Of a stretch of DNA of 64,000 nt, positions 38,910-49,485 are shown piece by piece (position 1 is the stretch's first letter; the number at the start of each line of letters is the position of its first letter). The notes under the pieces are model-generated. The model had not been told where the DNA came from and searched no databases. It saw only the letters and a list, made by a program, of their open reading frames with translations. Location: NCBI GenBank assembly GCA_017609985.1, contig JAFCCW010000010.1, positions 1 through 64,000 of the forward strand, in the 5' to 3' direction. Both the position numbers and the translations under genes were made by a program. This DNA comes from Candidatus Iainarchaeum sp. GTDB taxonomy: Archaea; Iainarchaeota; Iainarchaeia; Iainarchaeales; JAFCCW01.

Positions 38910-39436
38910 CTATGTTCCATCTCCGACAGTGTATCCGCCTCTGCTCCCAGCCGAAGGCCCTTTTTCTTCCCACAAGTTATCAATCCTCAAAGTAAGATTC
39001 CTTTGTTTTCCTTCAACAACTGCGTCAACTGTTCTTTTCCTGTTTACCCAACCTGTTTCTGGGTCGTGACTAAGAAGATTGAATCTTCCGTGAAGAGTGG
39101 GTTTATTCAACATATAAACTAATCGAGTGTGCCCTCCGGTTTTAATCAAAAACACGCTAGAAACAGGGTGTTCTGTTCTATCTATGGTTATGCTTTTCAC
39201 TGGAACACGTTTTGCTGGAAATTTTTTCCCAACAAGCTCGTCTCTTAACTGGTTAGGGGTTATAGTTTTTTCAGGGGTTGGAATCGTTCTTGCGTTAATT
39301 GGTTCGTCTCCATTTAGCTGTCTTTCAAGTTTTTTTCTTTCCAGTGAAGTTCTTTCGGCAGTTATTGCTTTTCCTGCTCTTTTTCTTGCTTCAGCTGACT
39401 GGACTGTTTTTGCTGGCTCACCCTTGCCTCTAATCA
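38910..39436 (-). CDS. Hypothetical protein
   Basis: Start placed at MIRGKGEPAKTVQ to avoid overlapping the divergent helicase. Confidence 0.65.
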
Positions 39437-39514
39437 TTCTTTTTATTCTTTCAAATACCCTGTAAACAAAAACGCAAACGAGGTATTTAATTGTTTTCTT
39501 TGCCCAATCTTTAA

Positions 39515-41632
39515 ATGCCAAAACAAAAAATAATAAACAAGGTTCTTTCTGCAAACAATTTTCCTTCTTTTAATCCAATGCAGGAAAAGGTTGGCAATAA
39601 CTCAAATTTTAACAAGAGCCTTGTTGTTTCTTCTCCAACTGCTTCTGGCAAGACAGTGGTTGCAGAACTTTTCTCACTCTATTCAATTCTTGTTCAGAAA
39701 AAGAAAGTTATTTACACTTGTCCTTTGCGCGCTCTTGCTTCGGAGCACTTTCGCGATTTCAAGAAAAAATATTCTGATTTAGGAATTCGCTTCACTGTAA
39801 GCACAGGCGACTTTGACTCAACCAGTAAATATCTCTCCAATTATGATTTAATTTTCACAACCTATGAAAAGCTTGATTCTCTTCTCCGGCATCGGGCTGA
39901 CTGGCTTTCTCAGGCTGGCTTGCTTGTTGTTGACGAAGTGCACGAGCTTGACTCGGACAGGGGAGCAACACTTGAAATGGTTATTACAAAAATGCGTTCC
40001 AATTCTCGCCTGCTTTCAGTTCTTGCGCTCTCAGCAACAATTCCTAATGCAAAAGAACTTGCTGACTGGCTTGAAGCAGGTCTTGTTGAAAGTGATTACA
40101 GGCCTGTTAAATTAGAGGAGGGAGTCCAACACAACGGTTATGTAGAATTTCCTTCTGGCTCCAAGCTTTTTCTTAATAACTTGTCTGACCCAATTCATTC
40201 TCTAACCCTTAACACTCTCTCTCTTGGAAAGCAGCAGCTTGTTTTTGCTAACACGAGGAAACGGGCTGAGTCAATCGCAAACCAGCTTGCGCCCAAGGTT
40301 TCAAAAACTCTTTCCAAGGAAGAAATTGACTTGCTTGAAAAAAAATCAAAAAAGATTCTTTCTGCTCTTGAACAGCCGACTGAACAGTGCAAAAAACTTG
40401 CTTCTCTTGTAAAAGAGGGTGTTGCTTTTCATCACGCTGGACTTGTTCAAAAACAAAAAACAGTTGTTGAGGATTCTTTTCGAGAAAATCTTATCAAGCT
40501 AATTTCTTCTACTCCCACGCTTGCTGCTGGAGTCAATCTTCCAGCACACACTGTTGCTATTCCTTCTCTTTACAGATACACGTTTTCCGGAATGCAACGC
40601 ATTCCTGTTCGTGAATACAAGCAGATGGTGGGCAGAGCTGGCAGACCAAAATATGACAAGCAGGGCAGAGGAATTGTTTTTGCAAAAAACGAGTTTGAAG
40701 CAGAAGAGTTGATGCAGAACTATGTTCTTGGAGAGCTTGAAGAAATCCAGTCAAAGCTCGGAATAGAACCTGTTCTTCGCACTCACCTCCTTGCATTGAT
40801 TGCTTCCAACTATGTTTCAAGCCTTGATTCTGCTGAAAAATTTTTCTCAAAAACATTTTTTGCAAAACAGTTTTCCGGAGCAAGCGAACTCTTTTCAATG
40901 ATTTCTGATATTATTGCCGAGCTTTCTGAAATAGGTTTTGTGGAAAGCAATGAAAATAGTTCTGGTTTCAAAGCAACTGCTCTCGGCAACAGGGTTTCAG
41001 AACTTTATCTTGATCCTATTTCTGCAAAGCAGATGATTGATTCATTGCCTGAACTGGACGGCAGAGGAAAAGAGTTTGCAATGCTTTTTTCTCTTTCAAA
41101 CACTTTCGAATTTGCGCCCTGGGTTTCTGTCAGAAAAAATCTTGAACCAGTTATCTGGGAAATGATTCAGGAAAGGCAAGAGCATCTTCCAATAAATCTT
41201 GAAACTGAAATGTATTCTGATCCAAGTCTTCTTCAAAAATTTTATTCTGCTCTGCTTCTCGAACAATGGGTTGAGGAAAAAGGAGAACAGGATATAATGA
41301 AGGAATTCAATGTTCAGCCAGGAATCCTTCACGCAAAACTCATGCGCTGTGACTGGCTTGCTTATTCTCTCAGCGAACTCGCTCGTCTGACAGAAAACAA
41401 GCGTTTACTGAAACCACTTCATGTTCTGAGAAAGCGCTTAAAGCACGGAGTAAAAGAAGAGCTTGTCATGCTCACAGAGGTAAGGGGAATTGGGCGAGTA
41501 AGAGCAAGAAGACTGTGGAGAGCAAAAATCAGGTCTGTGTCTGATCTCAAAAAGGCTGACGAGCAAGATCTTGCAAGAGTTGTGGGTGCAAAAACAGCTG
41601 TTTCAATCAAAAAAAGTATTGGGCAAAAATAG
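39515..41632 (+). CDS. Hel308/Hjm-like superfamily 2 DNA helicase
   Basis: SPTASGKTVVAELF, DEVHELD, ALSATIPNAKELADWL, MVGRAGRPKYD; C-terminal HhH (VRGIGRVRARRLWRA). Confidence 0.9.
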   Translation: MPKQKIINKVLSANNFPSFNPMQEKVGNNSNFNKSLVVSSPTASGKTVVAELFSLYSILVQKKKVIYTCPLRALASEHFRDFKKKYSDLGIRFTVSTGDFDSTSKYLSNYDLIFTTYEKLDSLLRHRADWLSQAGLLVVDEVHELDSDRGATLEMVITKMRSNSRLLSVLALSATIPNAKELADWLEAGLVESDYRPVKLEEGVQHNGYVEFPSGSKLFLNNLSDPIHSLTLNTLSLGKQQLVFANTRKRAESIANQLAPKVSKTLSKEEIDLLEKKSKKILSALEQPTEQCKKLASLVKEGVAFHHAGLVQKQKTVVEDSFRENLIKLISSTPTLAAGVNLPAHTVAIPSLYRYTFSGMQRIPVREYKQMVGRAGRPKYDKQGRGIVFAKNEFEAEELMQNYVLGELEEIQSKLGIEPVLRTHLLALIASNYVSSLDSAEKFFSKTFFAKQFSGASELFSMISDIIAELSEIGFVESNENSSGFKATALGNRVSELYLDPISAKQMIDSLPELDGRGKEFAMLFSLSNTFEFAPWVSVRKNLEPVIWEMIQERQEHLPINLETEMYSDPSLLQKFYSALLLEQWVEEKGEQDIMKEFNVQPGILHAKLMRCDWLAYSLSELARLTENKRLLKPLHVLRKRLKHGVKEELVMLTEVRGIGRVRARRLWRAKIRSVSDLKKADEQDLARVVGAKTAVSIKKSIGQK

Positions 41633-41711
41633 GTTTTTGTTTTTGTAATGCAAGTCCTGATTCAATCCGCAACTTTTATTAACTCAGTTTAGTATATAGA
41701 TTAGGGATTCT

Positions 41712-44700
41712 ATGGGCAAACAAGGCACAAGCACTGTTGTGAACAAGTTAAAGAAAGCCTATTTCTTTTTTGAGGACAAATATTATTCCCTGCTTGACAA
41801 AGTAAATGAAAAAATTCCTGTTTACAAAGTTATTGACCCAGTTGACAACTATGTTCCTTCCTTCATTGTTTTGATTCTTCTCTTTCTCTTCATGCTTTTG
41901 TTCTTTTTTGCGCTTTCTCCAGGCATAATTCAGTTTGTTTCCTCTCTTTTTCTTGGGCAGGGTTTTTCTGCACACATTCTTGTTGTTGACGAGGGAAACA
42001 CTGCGCTTGAAAATGCAAATATTTCTGTGCTTTTTGAGGGAGGTGAATTCCAAGGTGAAACAAATGAATCAGGCCGAGTTGAGCTTTCAATTCCCTCTCG
42101 TCTTGTTGAAGCAAGCCTTCTTGTTGAAAAACAAGGCTTTCTGGATTTTGAAGGAGTTGAATCAATTGAAGCTGACACTGAAACAGAGATTACTCTTAAG
42201 GCAGTTGGCTCTTTAACTGGGCCAAGTAAAACAATTCAGGTTCTTGACAGCAAGTCAAACAAGCTGTTGTCTAATACAACAGTTCGCTTTTCTTTTGACT
42301 GTTCAAGTTCTGTTTCTCCTCCCGCGCCCCAAACCACGTCAACAGGCAAAGTTATTGTTTCAGAAACACTTAACTGCGGAACTCTTCTTGCAACAGTTTC
42401 TGCTTCCGGCTACTATTCTTCAAAAAACTATCCTGTTACAAAATCTTTTGAAACAATTCGTCTTTCTCCAATTGAAGACGAACCCGAACTTAATTCAATT
42501 CTCTATGTTTTTGTTCAAGAAAAAGACTACAATGCTGTTTCTGGAGCAGAAGTAAAGCTTTTTGATTCATTCAATTCTCTTGCAGAACAGTCTGCAACTG
42601 ATTCATCTGGCTCAGCAGTATTTGAGGGAGTTATGCCTGGAACCTATACAGTTCGAGTTTCAGAGGGTTCAAGACTTGAAGAACGGGAGGTTTCGCTTCA
42701 GCCAGGAAGCACGGAAACAATTTCTTTTATTCTCTCCGAAACCCAGCCTGATTCAGAGGACGAGGGAAAAAAACTGTTTCTCAAATTTGTTGACTCTGAA
42801 TCTGATGCCCCGCTTCAGGGCGTAAGAGTCCAGTTTTATATCAATAATTCAATTGAATCTGTTTTCACAACCTACAGCAATGGCTTGTTTGAAAAAAAAG
42901 ATATTCCGATTGATTCCAATGCTGTCATCTCAATAGTTGCTTGGAAACAGGGTTATGTGACAAAAATAATTCTTGAAGAAAATCTTATCATAATGGACAA
43001 TAGCAAGGATACTCCTCAAAAAATAATGTTTCATGCTTCAAACGAGCAGAATTCTGGCACAATAGAGATTGCAGTAACTGACTATGACACTGGAAACGAA
43101 TTAGAGGGAGTTGAAGTATTTCTTTTCAATGAATCTAATCCGGAACAGCCACTTAATCTATTGCCTTCCACAACAGACAGAGGTGGCAGAATAGTTTTTG
43201 AAGACATGCCTCCTGATTCCTATTTTGCAAAAGCAAGGCATGAAGAAAAAGAAGGTTTCTCAGTTCACGAGTCTCTTGCTCCTGGCTCTATTCTTTCGCT
43301 TGAAATAAGTCTTGTTCTTTCACAAGGAATTGTAAATGTTTTTGCATTGAATGAGTATTCTGGCGACGAGATTCAAAGAGCACTTGTTCAAATATTTCAA
43401 GTAAACCAGGATTCTTCCACTGAACAAATTCAAGAAGGTGAAACAAACGAGGATGGAGAATACTCTTCTTTCGGAATTGACTCGGACAAAACAGTGGTTG
43501 CTCGTGTTTCAAAACAGGGTTATCTTTCCTATCTTTCTCCTGCAATTGACATAATTGGAAATGCAGAGCACGAGCTGTTTGCTTTTTTAAAACAATCAGC
43601 TAACTTTGATTCTGATTCAAATATTGTTCTTGAGCTTGAAGGAGTTTACTCTGACTCATCCACTTCTCATCTAGTCAACAAGATTGTTTCAGGAAGCAGT
43701 TATTTTCTCAAGTTTGACTTGGTTGTTTCAACAGACAAGCCCTGTTCTGACCTCGTGTTTCATTCAAGAGCAGGCAATGACTCTTCTCTTGAAAGAGAAA
43801 GCGTTGACTATGTGATTGACTTTTTCAGGCTTGACAAGGTTTCTGCTTCTGGCAATCCATTGATTGTTTTCAGCAAATGCTTTTCTCCAGATTCAGTGTT
43901 TTCAAGCCCTGTTTCCTGCTCTGGGTCAGATGACTCTGCTTCCGTGACCATGAATGCAAAACAGGCAAATATTTACTGGGGCATTGCTCAGCCAAAAACA
44001 GTTTACTCAATAGTTCTTCCTATTTTCATTGAACAAAACTTGCCGGATGGGACAAAAGCAGATGTTAGATGGCGAGCAAAGGCAGTAATTGACGGAAGTG
44101 AATTCGAGACAACAGAATTTATGAGAAGCTTTGTAATTGGAGAAACCTTCTGTGTAAACGATTGTCCTGCCTTCTTATGGGATTTTATTCTTGTTAACGG
44201 AGAAAACAGAGAAAGCCTTGACTCTTTTAACATTGAAAATCCATTTGCTCTGGAACTATCAAAAGATTATGTTCTTGACTTTACTGTTCAAAACACTAGT
44301 AAAAAAAGCTTTAGCAATGCAACTGTTTCACTAGAAAATTTATCTCCCCCTGATTCTGAAACAAGTCAACAGCTATCCTCCTCGTCTCTCTCAATTAGTT
44401 CTCCTTCCCAACCCCATAATATTATTAATTCACAATTTCCTGCTGACTCGGAAATTTCAAGCAACAACTCAGCTGGTGCAAGTGCAGTGGAATTTTCCGC
44501 AGTTCAAGAATCTGCTTTAACAACTTTGTCTCTTTTATACTCAACAAGCCCTTCAATTGAAGCTGTTCCTCCAATTATTTATTTCACAGTTGAACCGCAG
44601 GGTTTTCTTGAGTTTGAAAACCTGCCAGAGGAAGTTTCTCCTTCTCTCTCCCAGATTGTTTCAGGAACTGTGATTGCAGAGAAAGCTGATGGAACAAGAA

Positions 44701-46736
44701 GTCCTGTTTCAAATTCTCTTTTATTGGTTGAGATTGATGGAACCCCGGTCCTGCTTCCTGACAATCTTGCTTACTCTGAAGATCAGGGAGAATTTTCAAT
44801 AGAATTTGTTGAAGATGCTTCTTTTGCTCTAACTTCAAACCCTATTGTTCTTGAATCACTTGCAAAAGATTCAATTAAACTAACTGCAACAGCTTCTGGA
44901 TTTTCTTCTGCGGAAGCAACAGTTGGCGTGGGAGAAAGATATGTTTTTGACCCATCCTATGACTGCATTCTTGTAGAACCAGCCGAGATTGAAATTGAAA
45001 CAGGTTCTTCTTCCCAGCTCACTGTCACTGCAGACAACTGTTTTGAATCAGTTGAAATAGTTATTGCTTCAGATTTGCCAGTTTCTCAAACTTCTTTCAA
45101 TCTTTCTGAAAATGAGTCAAAAACAATTCGCATCTCTGTTTCAGAAGAAACAGTTCCTGGAATTTACACTTCACTGGTTAAAGCAAGATTTGAATCTGAT
45201 GTGAGTTTCTTCAATGCAAGTTCTTTCCGAAGCCTTGTTTCTGATCCAGATTCCTGCTTTGAAATAAGCAAGTCAAGCTTTGATTTTACTTCCTCTGAAA
45301 CAGACATTGCCACAATCACAAACAAATGTTATCAGTTTATTTCCGATCAATGGATTCCGCGCTATTCAATTGACAATTCACGCGTTGAACTATCCTATCA
45401 ATCCAATCAGCCTGACAGCCCTGTAACTTTCCAATGGTGGTTTGAAGCAGACTTAGTAGAACACATTGAAATGGGAACACAGGATGGAGAAGTAGGAGAA
45501 GCTGACGATCCAAATCAATCAGCTTGGGGAGACTGGGCATCATGGCCTTGGCAAGAAGTGATTGATCTTGGAGCTGAGCGACCCTGCGTTGGTTTTGTTT
45601 CAGATTTTAGGGGAAACTATCGCTACGAGCACGGAGCCTGCAAATACGACTATAACTCAGGCAAACTTTTGGGAAAGGCACAGCAGGCAAACGTGAGATG
45701 TGGCTATGCCTGTGTTGACAGCTACAACGAAGAATTTGTTGAAATGGATCAGAATGTTGGGGGCTACGATGACCGTCAAAAAAGATACACTTATGAATGG
45801 GTTCCTGTCACAAGGAATGGAGAGGAAGTAAACATTGGAGCTAACAGAAACTGTGTTGCTTTCATTAACAATTTTGACGCTGGCTACAGATACAATTCCG
45901 GAGGCTGTAGATACAATTCTGTTTCAGGGGATATTGAAGCATTTACTTCACAGGACTTGATAGAATGCGGTTATGTCTGTGTAGAAGACGGCTTTTCAGG
46001 AAACTTTGTTTCAGGCTATACTGAAGAGATTGACAGGGTTGACAGTATACAAAGTGGAGATATTCCTGCCTGGAGAAACATTGGAAGCGTTTGGGATTCT
46101 CACACTTGGATAAATCTTGGAAACATTGAATTCTCTGACACTAGCGAATGTGTTTTGTTTCCTTACCTGTACAGACAGCGTTATAGATATCAGACAGCAG
46201 AATGCAAAGTTGTGCCAACAGGGGAAGTAATTGGGAGACTTGGAAACAATACTCTTTCATGTGGTTACTTGTGCGGTTTAGGTTCTGTTGGAGAAGTTCC
46301 AATTTACTGGGATGATGGCATAAAAATTCCAGTTCACTATTCTGGACAGGACAGTGAAGAAGTGTTCTCTTCATCAATCGAACCAAAAAGAAATTTCATC
46401 TACCTGGTTATGGGCGATGTTTCTTTTTACGAAGTTGACAGAAGCAAGATTTTAGAGCACGGCAAAAGAGACCAATCAAATTCCTATGTTCTGGAAACAA
46501 GTGTTTTGCCGAACCAGTTTTCTTATTTTTCAGACCCGGTTGTCAAGCTTAAAACAAACAGGGAAGATATTGTTGTTTGGCAGGAAGGAACAAGCATTTA
46601 TGCAAAATTCGTTGGTTCTGAAGAAGATGAGGACAATTCTCAAGCAACAGAAATTGTTTTGAGGGATGTGTCTCTTGACACAACCCAGTCTGCTTTCATT
46701 AAAGCAGAGGATTATTCGCAGGGGTTGGAGCAATGA
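41712..46736 (+). CDS. Giant membrane-anchored surface protein with carboxypeptidase-regulatory-like domains and a C-terminal Cys/Tyr triple repeat
   Basis: 1674 aa; N-terminal TM; repeated 'V..G..V.L......TD..G...F.G..PG.Y.V' domains; three CV.F...YRY...C...CGY.C repeats. Confidence 0.88.
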   Translation: MGKQGTSTVVNKLKKAYFFFEDKYYSLLDKVNEKIPVYKVIDPVDNYVPSFIVLILLFLFMLLFFFALSPGIIQFVSSLFLGQGFSAHILVVDEGNTALENANISVLFEGGEFQGETNESGRVELSIPSRLVEASLLVEKQGFLDFEGVESIEADTETEITLKAVGSLTGPSKTIQVLDSKSNKLLSNTTVRFSFDCSSSVSPPAPQTTSTGKVIVSETLNCGTLLATVSASGYYSSKNYPVTKSFETIRLSPIEDEPELNSILYVFVQEKDYNAVSGAEVKLFDSFNSLAEQSATDSSGSAVFEGVMPGTYTVRVSEGSRLEEREVSLQPGSTETISFILSETQPDSEDEGKKLFLKFVDSESDAPLQGVRVQFYINNSIESVFTTYSNGLFEKKDIPIDSNAVISIVAWKQGYVTKIILEENLIIMDNSKDTPQKIMFHASNEQNSGTIEIAVTDYDTGNELEGVEVFLFNESNPEQPLNLLPSTTDRGGRIVFEDMPPDSYFAKARHEEKEGFSVHESLAPGSILSLEISLVLSQGIVNVFALNEYSGDEIQRALVQIFQVNQDSSTEQIQEGETNEDGEYSSFGIDSDKTVVARVSKQGYLSYLSPAIDIIGNAEHELFAFLKQSANFDSDSNIVLELEGVYSDSSTSHLVNKIVSGSSYFLKFDLVVSTDKPCSDLVFHSRAGNDSSLERESVDYVIDFFRLDKVSASGNPLIVFSKCFSPDSVFSSPVSCSGSDDSASVTMNAKQANIYWGIAQPKTVYSIVLPIFIEQNLPDGTKADVRWRAKAVIDGSEFETTEFMRSFVIGETFCVNDCPAFLWDFILVNGENRESLDSFNIENPFALELSKDYVLDFTVQNTSKKSFSNATVSLENLSPPDSETSQQLSSSSLSISSPSQPHNIINSQFPADSEISSNNSAGASAVEFSAVQESALTTLSLLYSTSPSIEAVPPIIYFTVEPQGFLEFENLPEEVSPSLSQIVSGTVIAEKADGTRSPVSNSLLLVEIDGTPVLLPDNLAYSEDQGEFSIEFVEDASFALTSNPIVLESLAKDSIKLTATASGFSSAEATVGVGERYVFDPSYDCILVEPAEIEIETGSSSQLTVTADNCFESVEIVIASDLPVSQTSFNLSENESKTIRISVSEETVPGIYTSLVKARFESDVSFFNASSFRSLVSDPDSCFEISKSSFDFTSSETDIATITNKCYQFISDQWIPRYSIDNSRVELSYQSNQPDSPVTFQWWFEADLVEHIEMGTQDGEVGEADDPNQSAWGDWASWPWQEVIDLGAERPCVGFVSDFRGNYRYEHGACKYDYNSGKLLGKAQQANVRCGYACVDSYNEEFVEMDQNVGGYDDRQKRYTYEWVPVTRNGEEVNIGANRNCVAFINNFDAGYRYNSGGCRYNSVSGDIEAFTSQDLIECGYVCVEDGFSGNFVSGYTEEIDRVDSIQSGDIPAWRNIGSVWDSHTWINLGNIEFSDTSECVLFPYLYRQRYRYQTAECKVVPTGEVIGRLGNNTLSCGYLCGLGSVGEVPIYWDDGIKIPVHYSGQDSEEVFSSSIEPKRNFIYLVMGDVSFYEVDRSKILEHGKRDQSNSYVLETSVLPNQFSYFSDPVVKLKTNREDIVVWQEGTSIYAKFVGSEEDEDNSQATEIVLRDVSLDTTQSAFIKAEDYSQGLEQ

Positions 46737-47437
46737 ACAAAACAGCAAAAATAGCATTGTCTGGAATAGCATTGATTTTCTTGCTTGTCTCAGCACAGGC
46801 TCTTGTTTTTTCATGGGAGTACTCTGTTGAAGATTCAGAGCTTTCAATTTCTTTTTCAAATGACTCTGAAGATAACTCTGTTAGCTCTGTTTCTGAAAAA
46901 ATCAATGTGGAGTATTTTATTGTTGAGGAAGGAATGTCTCTTTCCACACTTTCAGCAAGCGGAACACTCTCTGGCAAAAAAGAATTGTCTGAGACAATCA
47001 GTCTTGCAAAAAAGAATTATTCAATAATTTTCACAGACTTGTCTGCAAAAAAACAGTTTTCAGAAAAAATTTATCTTGCAGGGCTTAAAGAAAACTCTTT
47101 GCTTTCCTGCTCTGAATTAGGCGGAATTGAATGCGAGCAGGGAATGCTTTGCAGAAAAGAAATTGACTCTGCTAAGACAATCAATACAGACAATAGAGAC
47201 AAAACAGACGAAAAAAGCAATGTTCTTACAAACTGCTGTCTTTCATCTTGTTATTATCCTGTTTCCAAAAAAGCTTTTTGCCCTGGTTTTCCAGAGAGTT
47301 TGTTTGGTCAGATTTTCCTTGCTCTGGGAATTGCATTTGTTTTAGTTGTTTCTTTTGCTGGATTCAGATACTGGAAGTTGAGGCAAGAGAGTGTTGAATC
47401 AGAAGGAAACCAGGAAGAAGGTGATTTTGTTGAATAA
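46733..47437 (+). CDS. Secreted single-pass membrane protein
   Basis: Signal peptide, Cys-rich middle, C-terminal TM; ATGA overlap with the giant protein. Confidence 0.85.
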   Translation: MNKTAKIALSGIALIFLLVSAQALVFSWEYSVEDSELSISFSNDSEDNSVSSVSEKINVEYFIVEEGMSLSTLSASGTLSGKKELSETISLAKKNYSIIFTDLSAKKQFSEKIYLAGLKENSLLSCSELGGIECEQGMLCRKEIDSAKTINTDNRDKTDEKSNVLTNCCLSSCYYPVSKKAFCPGFPESLFGQIFLALGIAFVLVVSFAGFRYWKLRQESVESEGNQEEGDFVE

Positions 47438-49415
47438 AAAACTTTTATTTCTTTTCCTGATTTCCCTGCTTGTTTTCTCAGCCCCAGCATCTGCTGATGA
47501 ACTTCCTGATGGTGAGCTTCCGCCAGGAACTGAACTCCCTGATCAGCAGGCAACAAATGTTTTCAATCCAGAACTGGTTGTAATGCCTCCTGTTGACACA
47601 ATAATTCCTTTCAAGAGTGCTGAAAATTCAAAGGAAATTATTCTAATCTGGACTATTAGAAACTTTGGCGAGGTTCCAATGAAAATTACTCAAGCAAGCG
47701 TAACCGGGTGCGGAGAAGGATTTTCCTGCAGTATTCTTAACACTATTGAAGAAATTCCAATTGTTTCAAGAGCTTCAGGGCTGGAGGCTGGTTCTGAACG
47801 GCTTTACGCAATAGTGCGTGTTACTGCTACTCGACCTTTAGGAATTCCTAAGGCCGCAGAAATTGGTTTAAGGTTCAGTTATAGTGAGGACTCTGATTTG
47901 TTTGAAGCAGCTGGTGATGTATTCATTGAACCAAAAACATTTCCTTCTGAAAGACAGGACAAGAACATGCATATTTCTGTCACAAGCGTTCTTTTCGAGG
48001 AACAATTATTCAGAGTAGAACTCTTAAAAGAGGGTTCTTACGAAGGATACTGTGTTGGAGCTAATGGTGCTATTGGTTCAACTGGAGAAGAAGCTCTTCC
48101 AAATATTCTTCTAAACTGGAGCTGGCAAGGAATTCCTTTTGACTTGTGTGACAAAAATATGAGCAAAAAACCTGTTTACTGTGATGCAACCCAGTTTTCA
48201 ATAAGTCTTGCAAAAAAACTTGAGTTGATTGAAAGACTTGATCCGCAGGATTCTGCTCAAGCCTCTGAAATATCTAATCTGACACAATTCCATTCCTATA
48301 TTATAGCTGACTCTTTTACTGGAGACTTCCAGCAAGACTTCGCCAGCTATTTCATTGAAGACTTTGCGCAGGCACCAGATTATTTCAGAAACTATTGGCA
48401 CAAATATTTTGAAAATCCTGAAAGGCTTGTTTTTAATAGCCAACAACTTGAAGCAGGAATTTACAAAATTAGCATAGACTTTGATTTTGAACAATCAAAC
48501 TGGGATTTTTTCGATTCTGCGGGAGAACCTATTGCCACAATAAATATTAGTTTTGAAAAACAATCTAATCCGTTCCCTGATAGCATATTTTATCATATTC
48601 CATTTAATGGCTCTGTTGGACTTTCTTCTGAAAACGGAAGACAAGGTTATGGAATTGGTTACTCTGGAGAAACAATAACAATTTCTGAAATAGAGTCAGG
48701 TCAACTTGTTTCCTCGATTGAATCAAGCGGAGCAAAAATGTTTGCAACATCCAAAGTTTCTGACTTCAAAAAAACAAATCTTGAAAACAGGGGAAACCTG
48801 CTTTCAATTAACCTGCCTCTATCTTCAACTGGCTCAATTTATCTTGCTCCATCTTATGCAAATCCAGTACTTCTTAAGATTTCAGAAAAGGAAAGCAGAG
48901 CAGAAGCTTTCTATCATATTCTCAAAAACCAGGAAAGAATTGAGGGTCTGTCATATGGTTCGCTCTGGACTGGGGTTGCCTCAAGCTTTGAAGATTGTAA
49001 AGACTTTTATGAAGCAAGCCTTTTCAGAAACAGGCAGGATTCTCCTCCATTAGCAGGGAGCTGTGCTTCTCAATCATCTGAATCACTTGGATTCAGATGG
49101 AATTCTGTTCAACCAGGAACACTGTTCCTTGAAACAGTGTTTTATGTTCCAGATTCAGGTTCTTTCATTCTCTCAAATTCTTGCAGACAAACTGATTCAG
49201 TTTTCTATTCAATTCAGGACGGACCAGCAGACAACATAATGCTTAATTATGGTGTTGCTCCTGATTCAATTTCACAAGTCTTTGAACTAGTAAAACAGGA
49301 AAAAGTCTGCGTTTCCACTTCCCCAGAAAGCACTGACTTTTGGTGGAATGAACAAGAAGTATTGAAGGCTTTTGATTCAGTAAAAAAAACAGAGATTCCT
49401 TTCTCTTGTGAGTAA
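47421..49415 (+). CDS. Secreted surface protein
   Basis: Signal peptide LLFLFLISLLVFSAPASA; GTG start at 47421 preferred over track start 47391; overlaps preceding gene. Confidence 0.82.
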   Translation: MILLNKKLLFLFLISLLVFSAPASADELPDGELPPGTELPDQQATNVFNPELVVMPPVDTIIPFKSAENSKEIILIWTIRNFGEVPMKITQASVTGCGEGFSCSILNTIEEIPIVSRASGLEAGSERLYAIVRVTATRPLGIPKAAEIGLRFSYSEDSDLFEAAGDVFIEPKTFPSERQDKNMHISVTSVLFEEQLFRVELLKEGSYEGYCVGANGAIGSTGEEALPNILLNWSWQGIPFDLCDKNMSKKPVYCDATQFSISLAKKLELIERLDPQDSAQASEISNLTQFHSYIIADSFTGDFQQDFASYFIEDFAQAPDYFRNYWHKYFENPERLVFNSQQLEAGIYKISIDFDFEQSNWDFFDSAGEPIATINISFEKQSNPFPDSIFYHIPFNGSVGLSSENGRQGYGIGYSGETITISEIESGQLVSSIESSGAKMFATSKVSDFKKTNLENRGNLLSINLPLSSTGSIYLAPSYANPVLLKISEKESRAEAFYHILKNQERIEGLSYGSLWTGVASSFEDCKDFYEASLFRNRQDSPPLAGSCASQSSESLGFRWNSVQPGTLFLETVFYVPDSGSFILSNSCRQTDSVFYSIQDGPADNIMLNYGVAPDSISQVFELVKQEKVCVSTSPESTDFWWNEQEVLKAFDSVKKTEIPFSCE

Positions 49416-49485
49416 AGATAATCCTGCTCTTGTGACAAAAGATAAAGAACAAAGATAAAAAACAAGTCTCAAAATTCAGATAACT

